Shown piece after piece: positions 14,588-23,481 of a DNA stretch of 41,885 nucleotides. This DNA comes from Spirochaeta sp. (lineage in GTDB: Bacteria > Spirochaetota > Spirochaetia > DSM-27196 > Alkalispirochaetaceae). Location of the stretch: contig SLRR01000007.1 in the NCBI GenBank assembly GCA_007130865.1, positions 1 through 41,885 on the forward strand. The letters run 5' to 3'. Made by a program: the position numbers and the translations under genes. Each line of letters starts with the position of its first letter. The first letter of the stretch is position 1. The notes under the pieces were generated by a model. The model had not been told where the DNA came from. It saw nothing but the letters and a program-made list of their open reading frames with translations, and did no database searches.

Positions 14588-16797
14588 CCTGCCATCCTGC
14601 TGTCGCTGATTGTCGGTATTGAGATCACGAACCGCGTTCCCTTACCGGGTCGCGTCGTCACCGTGAGTTTTCCGTGTATCCGCTTCACCGCGTTCCGCAC
14701 TGCGGGCAGACCTATTCCGTGCCCCGACGTGGCGGACACCACCGAAGCGGTGGAAAAGCCGTCCCGGAAGATCAGTTTCACCACATCTTCCCGGGAAAGT
14801 TTCTCTTCGGGATCGATCAGGTTGCGCTGAACGCCTCTCCGGCGTACCGCGTCCACGTCGATTCCGCGCCCGTCGTCTTCCACCATGATCGCAGCGGTAT
14901 CGCCACGGTTCTCCGCGACTATTCGCACCCGGCCTTCCGGAGGCTTGCCTGCAACTTCTCGCTCCCGGGGACGTTCGATTCCGTGGTCGATCATATTCCG
15001 CACGAGATGGGTAAGCGCCGAGGAGACCACCTCGCTTACCTCCGCGTCCAGAGTTATCTCGTCTCCCTCAAACTCAACCGGAAGAAGTCGCTTCCCGCGG
15101 CTCGCCGCAAGGCCGGCGGCCATCTCGAAGAACCGCGGCTCCAGGGAACGGAACGATACCATCCGCAGCATCCGCAGATGCTCCGTAAGCGCGTGATCCT
15201 CACCGTGGATCTCCCGGAGGCGACGCTCGAGGTTTTCCAATTCGCCCCGGGGAACCACCACCGATTCTTCCCGGGTAACCCAGGAGGTTCCAAGGTGCTC
15301 CTCTACGAGCAGAAGTTCCCTTTTCAAGGCCTCCCGTAGCGAACTAAACGCTTCACCCGCGGCAGAGTAATCGGCAAAAAGCGCCCCTTCGCTAATCTTC
15401 TGCTCCAGCTCATGCGCCGCCTCGGATATATCGTCAAGTCGGAGAAACCCGGCGTTGGCCTTGAACGTGTGCAACGCATGCAACACAGCGTCACTACCCT
15501 TCTTTTCCTCTTCGCCAAAGAAATGGTCCAGCAGTACAAAGAGATCGTCCGCTTCCCGCAGGAGGTTGGAAAAGTCCGCGTGGTTGGTGACTATCGTGAG
15601 AAGCATCTCCCGCAGAGCGTTTTCCGCTTCTACCTTGGACCGCAGCTCCCGCTGCTCCGTGGTATCCCTCAATGAACACATGATCCGTTGGTCGTCGATC
15701 TTCCGGTACTCCAGTTCCACCACTTTATCGCCGATCCAGACCTCCGAATCCAGCAGATCGAATACCACTTCCGCGTTGCTTCGACCCTCAAAAACCAGCG
15801 TCAGGGCGTCAACGAAGTCGTCCCGCGAGGAGGAATCCCCGTAGAGCAACCGGCCGATATCCTCGGCGAGAATCGATCGTCCAAAGATCATCTCACACTC
15901 CCGGGAGTACTCCGGCCGGACGAGAAAATCAGGTCCGAACGAGAGGAATCCCTGACGCGAGAAGTCGAGCAGGCTCTGGATCGACCGCGTGCGCTCGCGC
16001 ACGCGGGACTCCAGGTTTCGGTTTGCCGACTCGAGAAAACGCGTACCCGTGATCAGACCCGCCACCGCCGCGAGGACGAGCAGGGTAACCGCCAGGGACG
16101 TTACGACGATCGTCTGACGCACCACGAGTTCCGCTTCCGACTCGATCGTATCGGCCAGTTCCTGAAGACTGCCGGTAACAAAGTACGACAGATTGGTGGA
16201 TCCCGAACTCATACGCAACTGGAGCCCCCGTACGAACTGGAGCGCCTCGTCGTACGTCTCCGGGGCGAAATCCTCCCGGGCGAGCGCCGCGATCAGTTCA
16301 GACCGGGGCCGCGGCGTCACCGGATCACCCTCTTCATCGGTCACGGTGAGCGCGGTCAGGTGAGCCTCGAGATGATCCAGCCCGGTTGGCAGGTCGATCC
16401 CGGGAACGTCCCGCGAGAGAAGCGTCTGCAGAGGTTCCCTGGTATCCGTAAAGATCTCGTAGGAGAACCGCCACCCCCGCTGGACGTTTCCGATCGCGTC
16501 TCCCACGTCGAGGATATCCAGAGCAGGATGGGTCGTTACGAACTCGATCCCCTCCGCAGTAAGCTCCACCGTGTCCTGCCAGGCGTTCACATGTCGGTGT
16601 AAAAGTCCCGCGGTTGAGGAGAGAGTGGAGGTCTCAGAGAGCAGTCTGAACGTCGAACCGAGCGTTGCCTGGGTGGCGATCTGCAGCTCCCTCAGGGAGT
16701 TCACTCGGCGAACGGAAAACGTGGCTCCCGCTGCGCCGGCAGCAAGTATAATAACGGACATTATGGACAGAAACCGAACCCGGTTTCGGATATTCAC
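14584..16797 (-). CDS. Membrane-anchored CheA-like histidine kinase with Hpt domain
   Basis: Product of 737 residues from GTG 16797, with AGGGGGA upstream. Layout: membrane helix 9-29, periplasmic helical sensor about 30-225, second helix about 228-252, a coiled/PAS-like region 260-390, an Hpt domain with phospho-His443 in LHTFKANAGFL, and a CheA-type HATPase about 575-735 (HLVRNMIDHGIERP, VEDDGRGID, FSTASVVSATSGHGIGLPAV, GKGTRFVISIP). It lacks the CheW-like coupling domain and the P2 domain, so it is not a chemoreceptor-bound CheA but a self-contained sensor kinase using CheA chemistry. Longer in-frame starts exist, but the promoter lies between them and this GTG. It leads the coupled kinase-cheX-cheY operon. 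Confidence 0.87.
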   Translation of the reverse strand: MNIRNRVRFLSIMSVIILAAGAAGATFSVRRVNSLRELQIATQATLGSTFRLLSETSTLSSTAGLLHRHVNAWQDTVELTAEGIEFVTTHPALDILDVGDAIGNVQRGWRFSYEIFTDTREPLQTLLSRDVPGIDLPTGLDHLEAHLTALTVTDEEGDPVTPRPRSELIAALAREDFAPETYDEALQFVRGLQLRMSSGSTNLSYFVTGSLQELADTIESEAELVVRQTIVVTSLAVTLLVLAAVAGLITGTRFLESANRNLESRVRERTRSIQSLLDFSRQGFLSFGPDFLVRPEYSRECEMIFGRSILAEDIGRLLYGDSSSRDDFVDALTLVFEGRSNAEVVFDLLDSEVWIGDKVVELEYRKIDDQRIMCSLRDTTEQRELRSKVEAENALREMLLTIVTNHADFSNLLREADDLFVLLDHFFGEEEKKGSDAVLHALHTFKANAGFLRLDDISEAAHELEQKISEGALFADYSAAGEAFSSLREALKRELLLVEEHLGTSWVTREESVVVPRGELENLERRLREIHGEDHALTEHLRMLRMVSFRSLEPRFFEMAAGLAASRGKRLLPVEFEGDEITLDAEVSEVVSSALTHLVRNMIDHGIERPREREVAGKPPEGRVRIVAENRGDTAAIMVEDDGRGIDVDAVRRRGVQRNLIDPEEKLSREDVVKLIFRDGFSTASVVSATSGHGIGLPAVRNAVKRIHGKLTVTTRPGKGTRFVISIPTISDSRMAG

Positions 16798-16828
16798 GAG
16801 TCTTCCCCCTGTTTTTCGGTTTTGGTGA

Positions 16829-16857
16829 ATTATGGCCCGGTTTTCCTCGGGTGGCAA
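16829..16857 (-). promoter_or_regulatory. Promoter of the CheA-like/CheX/CheY operon
   Basis: Minus strand: TTGCCA (16852-16857), 17 bp, CATAAT (16829-16834). The GTG start lies 31 nt further on with a Shine-Dalgarno site, so this is a normal leadered transcript. Confidence 0.6.
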
Positions 16858-16922
16858 GGAAACAGAATTAGAAACCGGGACGTGGACAAATATTTCCGGA
16901 TTTTGTAGGGTGCCGGTATTCC

Positions 16923-18439
16923 TTGCCGTTTCTACCAACGGACCGACTCGCCGGCGGCATGACTCTACTCCAACGGAAAAATCTCGATAAACACGGTTCT
17001 ACACAGAAATATGGAAAATGTTCGCAAATAAGGATCACCGCCATCTTTATCCTCGCGGGGATCGTCGTTGTCGCGGCGTCGGTAACCGCACGTATTTATG
17101 TCCCGATACTGGCGGAACAGTCTATTCAGACCGGAATCGAACGCTACTCCGCGACGTATGGTATTTCCGCCGCCGTTGGCCGGCTCGATTCGATTGATCG
17201 CAACGGGTTCTCCCTGCAGGACCTGGAGCTCGAGAGTCGGGACGGTGGATGGAGTGTCTCTGCGCCGGAGGTAGTCATCGATCTGGAGATGGGAGGATTC
17301 CTCAGAAACCTGGTTGCAGGGTCAAGCGTACCGTCACGCTTTACCGTGACGATCCCCTCCGCGTCCGCGGTGGTTACTCTCGACGGCAGAACCCAGAGTA
17401 TCGACTCCGCGAGTCTCACCCTGGACGCGCAGATCGAACCCGACCCTGAGCCGGCCGGAACTGTACGGATCCGGGAAGCGTCACTGGACGCTCCCGTCGT
17501 AGCCGGCGAGCGGATCAGTATCGTCGACGTGGAGTACCGGTTCCGCGCGAGAACTATCGGAAGCGAACTCCCCGAAGGCGGAGTCGACATCGTTGTAGAG
17601 GAAGGGACGATCGCGTTCGGAGAGGAGGAGATCGGGTTCAGACCTTCACTCCGTGGCATCCCGGGCGGTTCGTACATTCCGGAATCGCTGCACCTGGATA
17701 TCTCCGTGCCTGAAACGCCGGTCCAACGGCTGGTCGACAACATCCCGACGCCGCTGCTGGGCAACCTTTCCGGAATGGTACTGGAGGGCAAATGGCAATG
17801 GGACCTCGAACTCGATCTTCCCCTGGACCGGCCGTCGCTCATGGAGTGGCACAGCTCCGGTACGCTTCGGGATTTTTCGGTACTGTACCTGCCCCCCGCG
17901 GCCGACGTCCGACGGCTTTCGGAGAGGTTCGTACACCGCATCACCGGTCCGGATGGAGAGATACACGCTCCGTTGCTCGTGGGAGCGATGGAACCGGTGA
18001 GCCCGGTCGGTCTGCAGGCACTGTCGGGGTTATCAATCGGTTCGGTACTGAACGATCCGCGCCGCGCCCGGTGGTTTCCGTAATTCCGACGCCACCGGCA
18101 GAAATACCGAACAGCCGTTTCACCCGTCTCCAGGATATCTCGCCCTGGATGGTACGGGCGGTTCTCTCCGGTGAGGACCACCGGTTCTTCCTGCACCGGG
18201 GATTCGAGTGGTCCGCGATCAAACGCGCGCTCGAACTGAATCTGAACGAACGCCGAGTAGTGGCGGGAGCGAGCACGATCTCCATGCAGCTGGTAAAAAA
18301 CATGTTTCTCGATCACCAGCGGACACTGGCCCGGAAAGCGCAGTATCTGGCGGGAATGGTCCGTCGGAATCATATCTCGCCGGAGGAGTTCGACCTTGCC
18401 ACGGGTAGAAAACCGCTGTTCGTACCGCAGGATACCTGA
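16923..18439 (+). pseudogene. Broken AsmA-like/GT51 peptidoglycan transglycosylase gene
   Basis: From 16923 (or ATG 16959) to 18083 one frame gives a membrane anchor (about residues 38-58) and an AsmA/DUF748-like beta-rich domain. It stops at TAA 18081-18083. From about 18060 another frame carries on with PTPPAEIPNSRFTRL and then a GT51 transglycosylase start: SPWMVRAVLSGEDHRFFLHR with the catalytic Glu, and GASTISMQLVKNMFL. Proteins joining these two parts occur in other bacteria. The second frame ends at 18439, only a few residues after RTLARKAQ; the second half of GT51 (the 'ILELYLN' region) is absent. Two defects, a frameshift near 18060-18083 and a C-terminal truncation, suggest a dead gene. 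A sequencing error could account for the first but not the second. Confidence 0.7.
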
Positions 18440-18450
18440 TTCCCGCGACC

Positions 18451-18479
18451 TTGCCCCGGCAAGATCCGGTCGCTATTCT
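18451..18479 (+). promoter_or_regulatory. Leaderless promoter of the FAD-linked oxidase
   Basis: TTGCCC (18451-18456), 17 bp, TATTCT (18474-18479), then 7 nt to the ATG at 18487. There is no Shine-Dalgarno site. Confidence 0.5.
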
Positions 18480-18486
18480 TCAGACC

Positions 18487-19971
18487 ATGCAAACTGACCC
18501 GGAAAAACGTTCCCTGGAACAGCTTCTCGCGATCTTCGGCGCGGAGGGGGTCATCACTGATCCGGATACACTGCTCCGGTACAGCCGCGATCAGGTGGCC
18601 GACGCGGACTACGCGGTTATTCCTGCGGCGGTGGTTCGTCCCACCGAAACCCGGCAGGTGGCGGAGCTCATGCGGTGGGCCAATGAGACCGGAGTCCCGG
18701 TTACGCCGCGCGGCGGCGGCAGCGGTCTTGCGGGTGCTGCGATTCCTCTCCCCGGGGGCGTCGTCTGCAGTTTTGAGAAGATGAACCGGATCCTGGACAT
18801 CGACACGGAGAATATGATGGTGGTGGTTGAACCGGGAGTCATAACAAACGACCTGGATCGTGCGCTGGAACCTCACGGTCTTTTCTTTGCGGGATATCCC
18901 ATGAGCGAGGACATCTGCTTCATAGGAGGAAACGTTGCGGAGAACGCCGGCGGGGGCCGAGCAGTAAAGTACGGCACCACCGGCACCTGGGTCACCGGCG
19001 CGGAAATTGTAACCCCGACGGGTGATCTCCTGCGACTGGGCGGAAAACGGCTTAAGGATGTCACCGGCTACAATCTCCTGCACCTCATGATCGGCAGCGA
19101 AGGCACCCTGGGACTGTTCACGGAGCTCACGATACGGGTTATTCCCCGACCGTCCGTGCGGGGTGTAGCGCTACTGGCGTTCCGCGACCACCGCTCCGCC
19201 ACAACCGCGGTGGCGACGTTCAAACGCTCGCCGTCGCTCTCTGCAGTGGAGTTCATAGACGGTGAGACCGCACGACGCGCCAACAGCGGACTCCCTCGTA
19301 AGAAGCAGCTGGCGGTTCCGGAGACAGCCGGAGCGTTTCTCCTGGTCGAGTTTGACGGGGACGATCCTGCGACGGTAGAGCGCGCGCTCACAGCCGCGGC
19401 GGATCAGGCGCGCCGGGCCTGGCGGGATGCGGGGGAACCACACCCGGCCGACACGGCGGCGACGCTCGCCGCGCACGAGCGGACGGACCCGGTGATCGCT
19501 CTCGGGACCGACAGGACGTCCGGAGATCGCGCCTGGACGCTTCGGAAGGCCGTACCCTGGTGGGTAAAACGGACCGCTCCGGGGTACCACTCTGTGGAAG
19601 ACGTGGTCGTACCACCCTCGGAAATCCCCGCCCTGGTGGAATACGCGGAACACCTGCGCCACAAGTACCAGGTGCCGATCGCGGTGTTCGGCCACGCAGG
19701 CGACGGAAACTTTCACATCAACCCGATGAAACCACCGGAGCTCTCTCCGGACGAGTGGCCGGACCTGGTCGATTCACTTCGACACGACCTGTACCACCGG
19801 GTAGTCGAACTGGGCGGCACCATCAGCGGAGAACACGGCATCGGTCGAAAACGCGTTCGCTACGTTCCCCTGGCACTCACCAGGGAAGAGATCCACGCGA
19901 TGACCGCGATAAAACGTGCCCTCGATCCCGGCAACATCCTGAACGCCGGAGTGGTGTTCGGACTCGATTAG
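18487..19971 (+). CDS. FAD-linked oxidase, GlcD/D-lactate dehydrogenase family
   Basis: Product of 494 residues. The PCMH-type FAD domain occupies about 35-215: AAVVRPTETRQVAELMRWA, the pyrophosphate loop TPRGGGSGLAGAAIP, the region PMSEDICFIGGNVAENAGG and YGTTGTWVTGAEIVTPTGD, and MIGSEGTLGLFTELTIRV. The C-terminal domain has the substrate and metal elements FGHAGDGNFHINP and ISGEHGIGRKRV, and ends GNILNAGVVF. It oxidises a D-2-hydroxyacid such as glycolate or D-lactate; the exact substrate cannot be assigned. No glcE/glcF partners or Fe-S domain are present, so the electron acceptor is unknown. ATG 18487 is preferred to TTG 18451 because the promoter overlaps the latter. Monocistronic by position. 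Confidence 0.92.
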   Translation: MQTDPEKRSLEQLLAIFGAEGVITDPDTLLRYSRDQVADADYAVIPAAVVRPTETRQVAELMRWANETGVPVTPRGGGSGLAGAAIPLPGGVVCSFEKMNRILDIDTENMMVVVEPGVITNDLDRALEPHGLFFAGYPMSEDICFIGGNVAENAGGGRAVKYGTTGTWVTGAEIVTPTGDLLRLGGKRLKDVTGYNLLHLMIGSEGTLGLFTELTIRVIPRPSVRGVALLAFRDHRSATTAVATFKRSPSLSAVEFIDGETARRANSGLPRKKQLAVPETAGAFLLVEFDGDDPATVERALTAAADQARRAWRDAGEPHPADTAATLAAHERTDPVIALGTDRTSGDRAWTLRKAVPWWVKRTAPGYHSVEDVVVPPSEIPALVEYAEHLRHKYQVPIAVFGHAGDGNFHINPMKPPELSPDEWPDLVDSLRHDLYHRVVELGGTISGEHGIGRKRVRYVPLALTREEIHAMTAIKRALDPGNILNAGVVFGLD

Positions 19972-20068
19972 TGCTGCGCACGATTAGAGTTGCCCATCGT
20001 TGCTGTTGCGCCGTTCCGGGATACCTGCGATGATATTTCCATATACCAAGCTGCACCAGGAGGCTCCT

Positions 20069-20650
20069 GTGGACCTGAAATCTCTCGTACAGAAAAACCG
20101 ATCGTACCGTCGCTTTGAGCAGAATACGCCGGTATCGCTGGAAACGCTCACCGAGCTCGTGGATCTTGCCCGCCTAACCGGTTCCGCCGGCAACAAGCAA
20201 CCCCTGCGCTACCTCGTATCCACGGCACCGGACCTTAACGAGAAGATCTTTCCGACGCTCGCCTGGGCCGGGGCGATCCCGGAATGGCCCGGTCCGGAAG
20301 CAGGGGAACGCCCTGCGGCGTACATCGTGATCGCCGGTGATAAGAATTCGTGGTGGGAGTGGAGCACCGTTGACCTGGGCATCGTCGCTCAGACGATCCT
20401 CCTCGGCGCGGTAGATCGCGGACTCGGAGGCTGTATGATCGGCGTGTTCAAGCGTAAGATCCTCGCGGATATCCTGGAACTGCCGGAAGGTCTTGAGCTC
20501 CACCTCGTGATCGCCCTGGGCAAACCCGTAGAAGAGGTCGTCCTGGAAGAGGTCAACCCGGGAGATCCCCTGGCGTACTACCGTACTCTGGACCAGGTCC
20601 ACCACGTTCCTAAGCTGAAACTTCAGGACGTATTGGTGAAAACCTGGTAA
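20069..20650 (+). CDS. Nitroreductase family protein
   Basis: Product of 193 residues. Typical FMN-binding nitroreductase pieces: LVQKNRSYRRFEQNTPV near the N-terminus (Arg/Ser contacts to FMN phosphate), LARLTGSAGNKQPLRYLVST, WSTVDLGIVAQTILLGAVDRG, GCMIGVFKRKILADIL and LVIALGKP. Such enzymes use NAD(P)H to reduce nitro groups, quinones or flavins; the physiological substrate is open. GTG 20069 is chosen because AGGAGG sits 5 nt ahead; in-frame ATG codons at 20000 and 20030 lack a site. A strong hairpin follows, shared with the convergent ilvD. Confidence 0.88.
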   Translation: MDLKSLVQKNRSYRRFEQNTPVSLETLTELVDLARLTGSAGNKQPLRYLVSTAPDLNEKIFPTLAWAGAIPEWPGPEAGERPAAYIVIAGDKNSWWEWSTVDLGIVAQTILLGAVDRGLGGCMIGVFKRKILADILELPEGLELHLVIALGKPVEEVVLEEVNPGDPLAYYRTLDQVHHVPKLKLQDVLVKTW

Positions 20651-20655
20651 CGAGA

Positions 20656-20712
20656 CGGCTTGTGCCGTGAGGTCCGTGTCGCGAGGACGCGGGGTTCTCA
20701 CGGCACGAGCCG
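20656..20712. terminator. Bidirectional hairpin overlapping the ilvD stop codon
   Basis: CGGCTTGTGCCGTGAG (20656-20671) pairs with CTCACGGCACGAGCCG (20697-20712), 15 of 16 positions matching. An inner GTCC/GGAC pair lies in the loop. The right arm includes the ilvD stop codon (20698-20700) and its last four codons. No T run follows on either strand, so it may work with Rho or as an RNA 3'-end stabiliser. Confidence 0.7.
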
Positions 20713-22533
20713 GATCGCGCCTTTGTCGGCGCTCTCAGCAAAGTGAGCGTACGCTCGAAGAGCTGTGCTGACCGTGCGCTGCCGGTCCAGTGGAGTCCAC
20801 GCGTCGGCACCACGGGCCTCTTCCTCCCGCCGACGGCGCGCGATCTCTTCCGGCGCAACGTCCAGACTTATCGACCGCTCGGGAATACTGATACTGATCG
20901 GATCTCCGTCCCGGACGAGGCCGATCAGCCCACCGGAAGCCGCTTCCGGCGAGGCGTGACCGATCGAGAGCCCGCTGGTACCACCGGAAAACCGACCATC
21001 CGTAAGCAGGGAGCACTCTTTATCAAGCTTCCTGCTCTTGAGGTAGCTCGTAGGATAGAGCATTTCCTGCATCCCCGGACCTCCCCGGGGACCTTCGTAG
21101 CGGATTACCACCACATCTCCCGCCACCACCGAGCCGTGCAGGATACCTTCGACAGCGTCGTCCTGTGACTCGAACACCCGGGCGACTCCCCGGAACTCGA
21201 GAATCGAGAGATCCACCCCGGCGGTTTTAACGATGCACCCCGCCTCGGCGAGGTTTCCGGTAAGCACCGCAAGCCCGCCTTCAGCGTAATACGCGTGGGC
21301 GCCGTCGCGGATACACCCTTCGGAACGGTCCAGATCGAGTTGCGCATAGCTGTTGGACTGGCTGCCCATCATGAGGTTACGCCGGCCGTCACCGGGGGCG
21401 GCGGAATACAGCATCCGTACGTTCTCGTCCACGTCGGATCCACGCATTACGTCGTACTTCTCGAGCGCTTCCCCCAGGGTCAAACCATCCACGCGTCGGG
21501 ATGAGGGGTCCAGCAGATCGATGCGGTTGAGCTCCGCCATGATCCCGAGAATTCCCCCGGCCCGGTTCACATCCTCCACATGGTACTGACTGGAGGGCGC
21601 GACTTTGCAGAGATTCGGCGTCTTCCGGGAAAGTTCATCGATATCGGCCATCGAGAAATCGACGCCCGCCGCCTGCGCAATCGCCAGGATATGCAGAACC
21701 GTGTTGGTACTGCCTCCCATGGCGATATCCAGGCACATGGCGTTGCGGAATGTCTCCCGCGTCGCGATCGACCGCGGCAGAATCCTCTCGTCGCCGTCCT
21801 GGTAATACGCACGGGCGAGTTCGACGATCCGGTCCGCCCCCTGGTCAAAAAGCGCCGCCCGCAGGGCGTGCGTGGCGACCACCGTACCGTTACCGGGAAG
21901 CGCCAGTCCCAGCGCTTCATTCAGGCAGTTCATTGAGTTGGCGGTGAACATTCCGGAACAGGATCCGCACGTGGGGCACGCCGCGGCTTCCACCTCCGCC
22001 AGCATCGCGTCGTCCACTTCGGGATCACCCGCCATCACCATCGCGTCGATCAGGTCGTACTTCCGGCCGTGGGCATTGCCCGCTTCCATGGGGCCTCCCG
22101 ATACAAATATCGTGGGCACGTTCAACCGCATCGCCGCTATCAGCATACCTGGTGTGATCTTGTCGCAGTTGCTTATGCAAACCAGGGCGTCCGCCTTGTG
22201 GGCGTTCACCATGTACTCCACGCTATCGGCGATCAACTCACGGCTCGGCAGGCTGTACAACATGCCGTCGTGGCCCATGGCGATTCCATCGTCCACGGCG
22301 ATCGTATTGAACTCCGCCGCAAAGAATCCTTGCGCCTCGATCCGGCGCTTCACCCGCTGACCCACCTCGTGAAGATGGACGTGCCCCGGGACAAACTGGG
22401 TAAAGGAATTTGCTATCGCGATAATCGGCTTTCCGAACTGATTCTCCCGCATACCGTTGGCGCGCCAGAGGCTGCGGGCTCCGGCCATGCGCCGCCCGGC
22501 GGTGCTGGTTTGGCTTCTCAACTGCTTATTCAT
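20698..22533 (-). CDS. ilvD: Dihydroxy-acid dehydratase
   Basis: Product of 611 residues. It dehydrates 2,3-dihydroxy-isovalerate and -methylvalerate in valine, isoleucine and leucine synthesis. Iron-sulfur ligands and motifs are visible: [69 protein letters not shown] and [18 protein letters not shown]. All cysteines of the cluster are present. The ATG 22533 follows a good promoter by 7 nt; an upstream in-frame codon at 22593 precedes that promoter. It stands alone without other ilv genes. No leader peptide or T-box fits between promoter and start, so regulation by attenuation is excluded if the promoter is right. Confidence 0.97.
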   Translation of the reverse strand: MNKQLRSQTSTAGRRMAGARSLWRANGMRENQFGKPIIAIANSFTQFVPGHVHLHEVGQRVKRRIEAQGFFAAEFNTIAVDDGIAMGHDGMLYSLPSRELIADSVEYMVNAHKADALVCISNCDKITPGMLIAAMRLNVPTIFVSGGPMEAGNAHGRKYDLIDAMVMAGDPEVDDAMLAEVEAAACPTCGSCSGMFTANSMNCLNEALGLALPGNGTVVATHALRAALFDQGADRIVELARAYYQDGDERILPRSIATRETFRNAMCLDIAMGGSTNTVLHILAIAQAAGVDFSMADIDELSRKTPNLCKVAPSSQYHVEDVNRAGGILGIMAELNRIDLLDPSSRRVDGLTLGEALEKYDVMRGSDVDENVRMLYSAAPGDGRRNLMMGSQSNSYAQLDLDRSEGCIRDGAHAYYAEGGLAVLTGNLAEAGCIVKTAGVDLSILEFRGVARVFESQDDAVEGILHGSVVAGDVVVIRYEGPRGGPGMQEMLYPTSYLKSRKLDKECSLLTDGRFSGGTSGLSIGHASPEAASGGLIGLVRDGDPISISIPERSISLDVAPEEIARRRREEEARGADAWTPLDRQRTVSTALRAYAHFAESADKGAIRLVP

Positions 22534-22540
22534 GTATGGT

Positions 22541-22569
22541 TTTATAGAGGTCTTCGTCACGACCGTCAA
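22541..22569 (-). promoter_or_regulatory. Leaderless promoter of ilvD
   Basis: Minus strand: TTGACG (22564-22569), 17 bp, TATAAA (22541-22546), then 7 nt to the ATG. Among the clearest examples of the leaderless layout in this window. Confidence 0.65.
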
Positions 22570-22647
22570 TGTGTCCCCGGAGCGGCCGAACAAGTGCCGA
22601 TCGTGACAAAATCACGGTATTGATACCGATTAGGGGCGAATTTCCTC

Positions 22648-22676
22648 TTCGCGATCGGAAAAATGGTTGGTACAAT
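22648..22676 (+). promoter_or_regulatory. Leaderless promoter of pcs
   Basis: Weak -35 TTCGCG (22648-22653), 17 bp, TACAAT (22671-22676), then 7 nt to the ATG at 22684. It diverges from the ilvD promoter about 80 bp away. Confidence 0.45.
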
Positions 22677-22683
22677 GCGCACC

Positions 22684-23427
22684 ATGAACAAAACATTGGA
22701 CCGGCGGCTTGATCTGGACCAGGTTCGTGCTCTGGCGATCCACCTTTTCACCGCCTCCGGCGCGCTTGCGGGAATGATGTCCCTGGTGCACCTGTTTCAG
22801 GACGACGTGACCCGCACACTCATGTGGCTCGGTGTCGCCCTCGTGATCGATTCGATCGACGGTCCCCTGGCGCGGCGCTACCGAATCCAGGAAGTCCTCC
22901 CCCAGGTGGACGGAGCGATCCTGGATCACGTGATCGACTACTCTACGTACGCCTTGATTCCTGCGGTTTTCATCTACCACTTCCGATTCATGCCGGTGGG
23001 CTGGAACCTGGCCGCCGCGGGACTCGTGGTGGTGACTTCTCTCTACTGTTTCGCGAACCGGAGTCTCAAGACAAGGGATAACTTCTTTTCCGGGTTTCCC
23101 GCGACGTGGAACCTCGTAGTCCTGGCGTTCTATATCCTGGAGACCCCGCCTGCGCTTAACGTGATCGTGGTGGTGCTCTGCGCCGCCCTCACTTTTGTCC
23201 CCATAACGTTCGTCCATCCGTTTCGAGTCAAGGCGTTCCGACCGATCACGATGGCGTTGACTTTTGTATGGGGGGCGTTGGCGGTGTTTCTGGTCCTGGA
23301 ACGGGCGGTAACGACCGATCTCATGCGACGTGAACCTCTGGCGTACTGGGGATTCATAGTTGTGTCCGGCTACTTCATTATCATCAGCATCCGCCGGTCG
23401 CTTCGGGGCAAACCCGATCCGGTTTAG
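22684..23427 (+). CDS. pcs: Phosphatidylcholine synthase
   Basis: Product of 247 residues with about eight membrane helices. The CDP-alcohol phosphotransferase signature appears as SIDGPLARRYRI, then QVDGAILDHVIDYSTYALIP; the spacing with extra residues before the second Asp pair and the 'IDYsTYalIPA' stretch are typical of Pcs, which joins choline directly to CDP-diacylglycerol. The other members of this superfamily have a tighter motif. Pcs is known in spirochaetes such as Borrelia and in alphaproteobacteria, and needs outside choline. ATG 22684 lies 7 nt behind a TACAAT box; ATG 22663 lies upstream of that box. ilvD diverges on the left. Confidence 0.88.
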   Translation: MNKTLDRRLDLDQVRALAIHLFTASGALAGMMSLVHLFQDDVTRTLMWLGVALVIDSIDGPLARRYRIQEVLPQVDGAILDHVIDYSTYALIPAVFIYHFRFMPVGWNLAAAGLVVVTSLYCFANRSLKTRDNFFSGFPATWNLVVLAFYILETPPALNVIVVVLCAALTFVPITFVHPFRVKAFRPITMALTFVWGALAVFLVLERAVTTDLMRREPLAYWGFIVVSGYFIIISIRRSLRGKPDPV

Positions 23428-23481
23428 CCTGCGCATCCGCACCCCGGGGCGTGATCGACCGCGCCGTCCGGCTTCCCGAGT

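Noticed and set aside
15688-16602. Plus-strand frame of about 300 codons opposite the CheA-like kinase
   Set aside because: Shadow of the kinase, charged and without motifs; caused by GC-rich codon use.
22534-22683. Possible T-box or leader-peptide attenuator ahead of ilvD
   Set aside because: The promoter lies 7 nt from the start codon, leaving no leader to fold.
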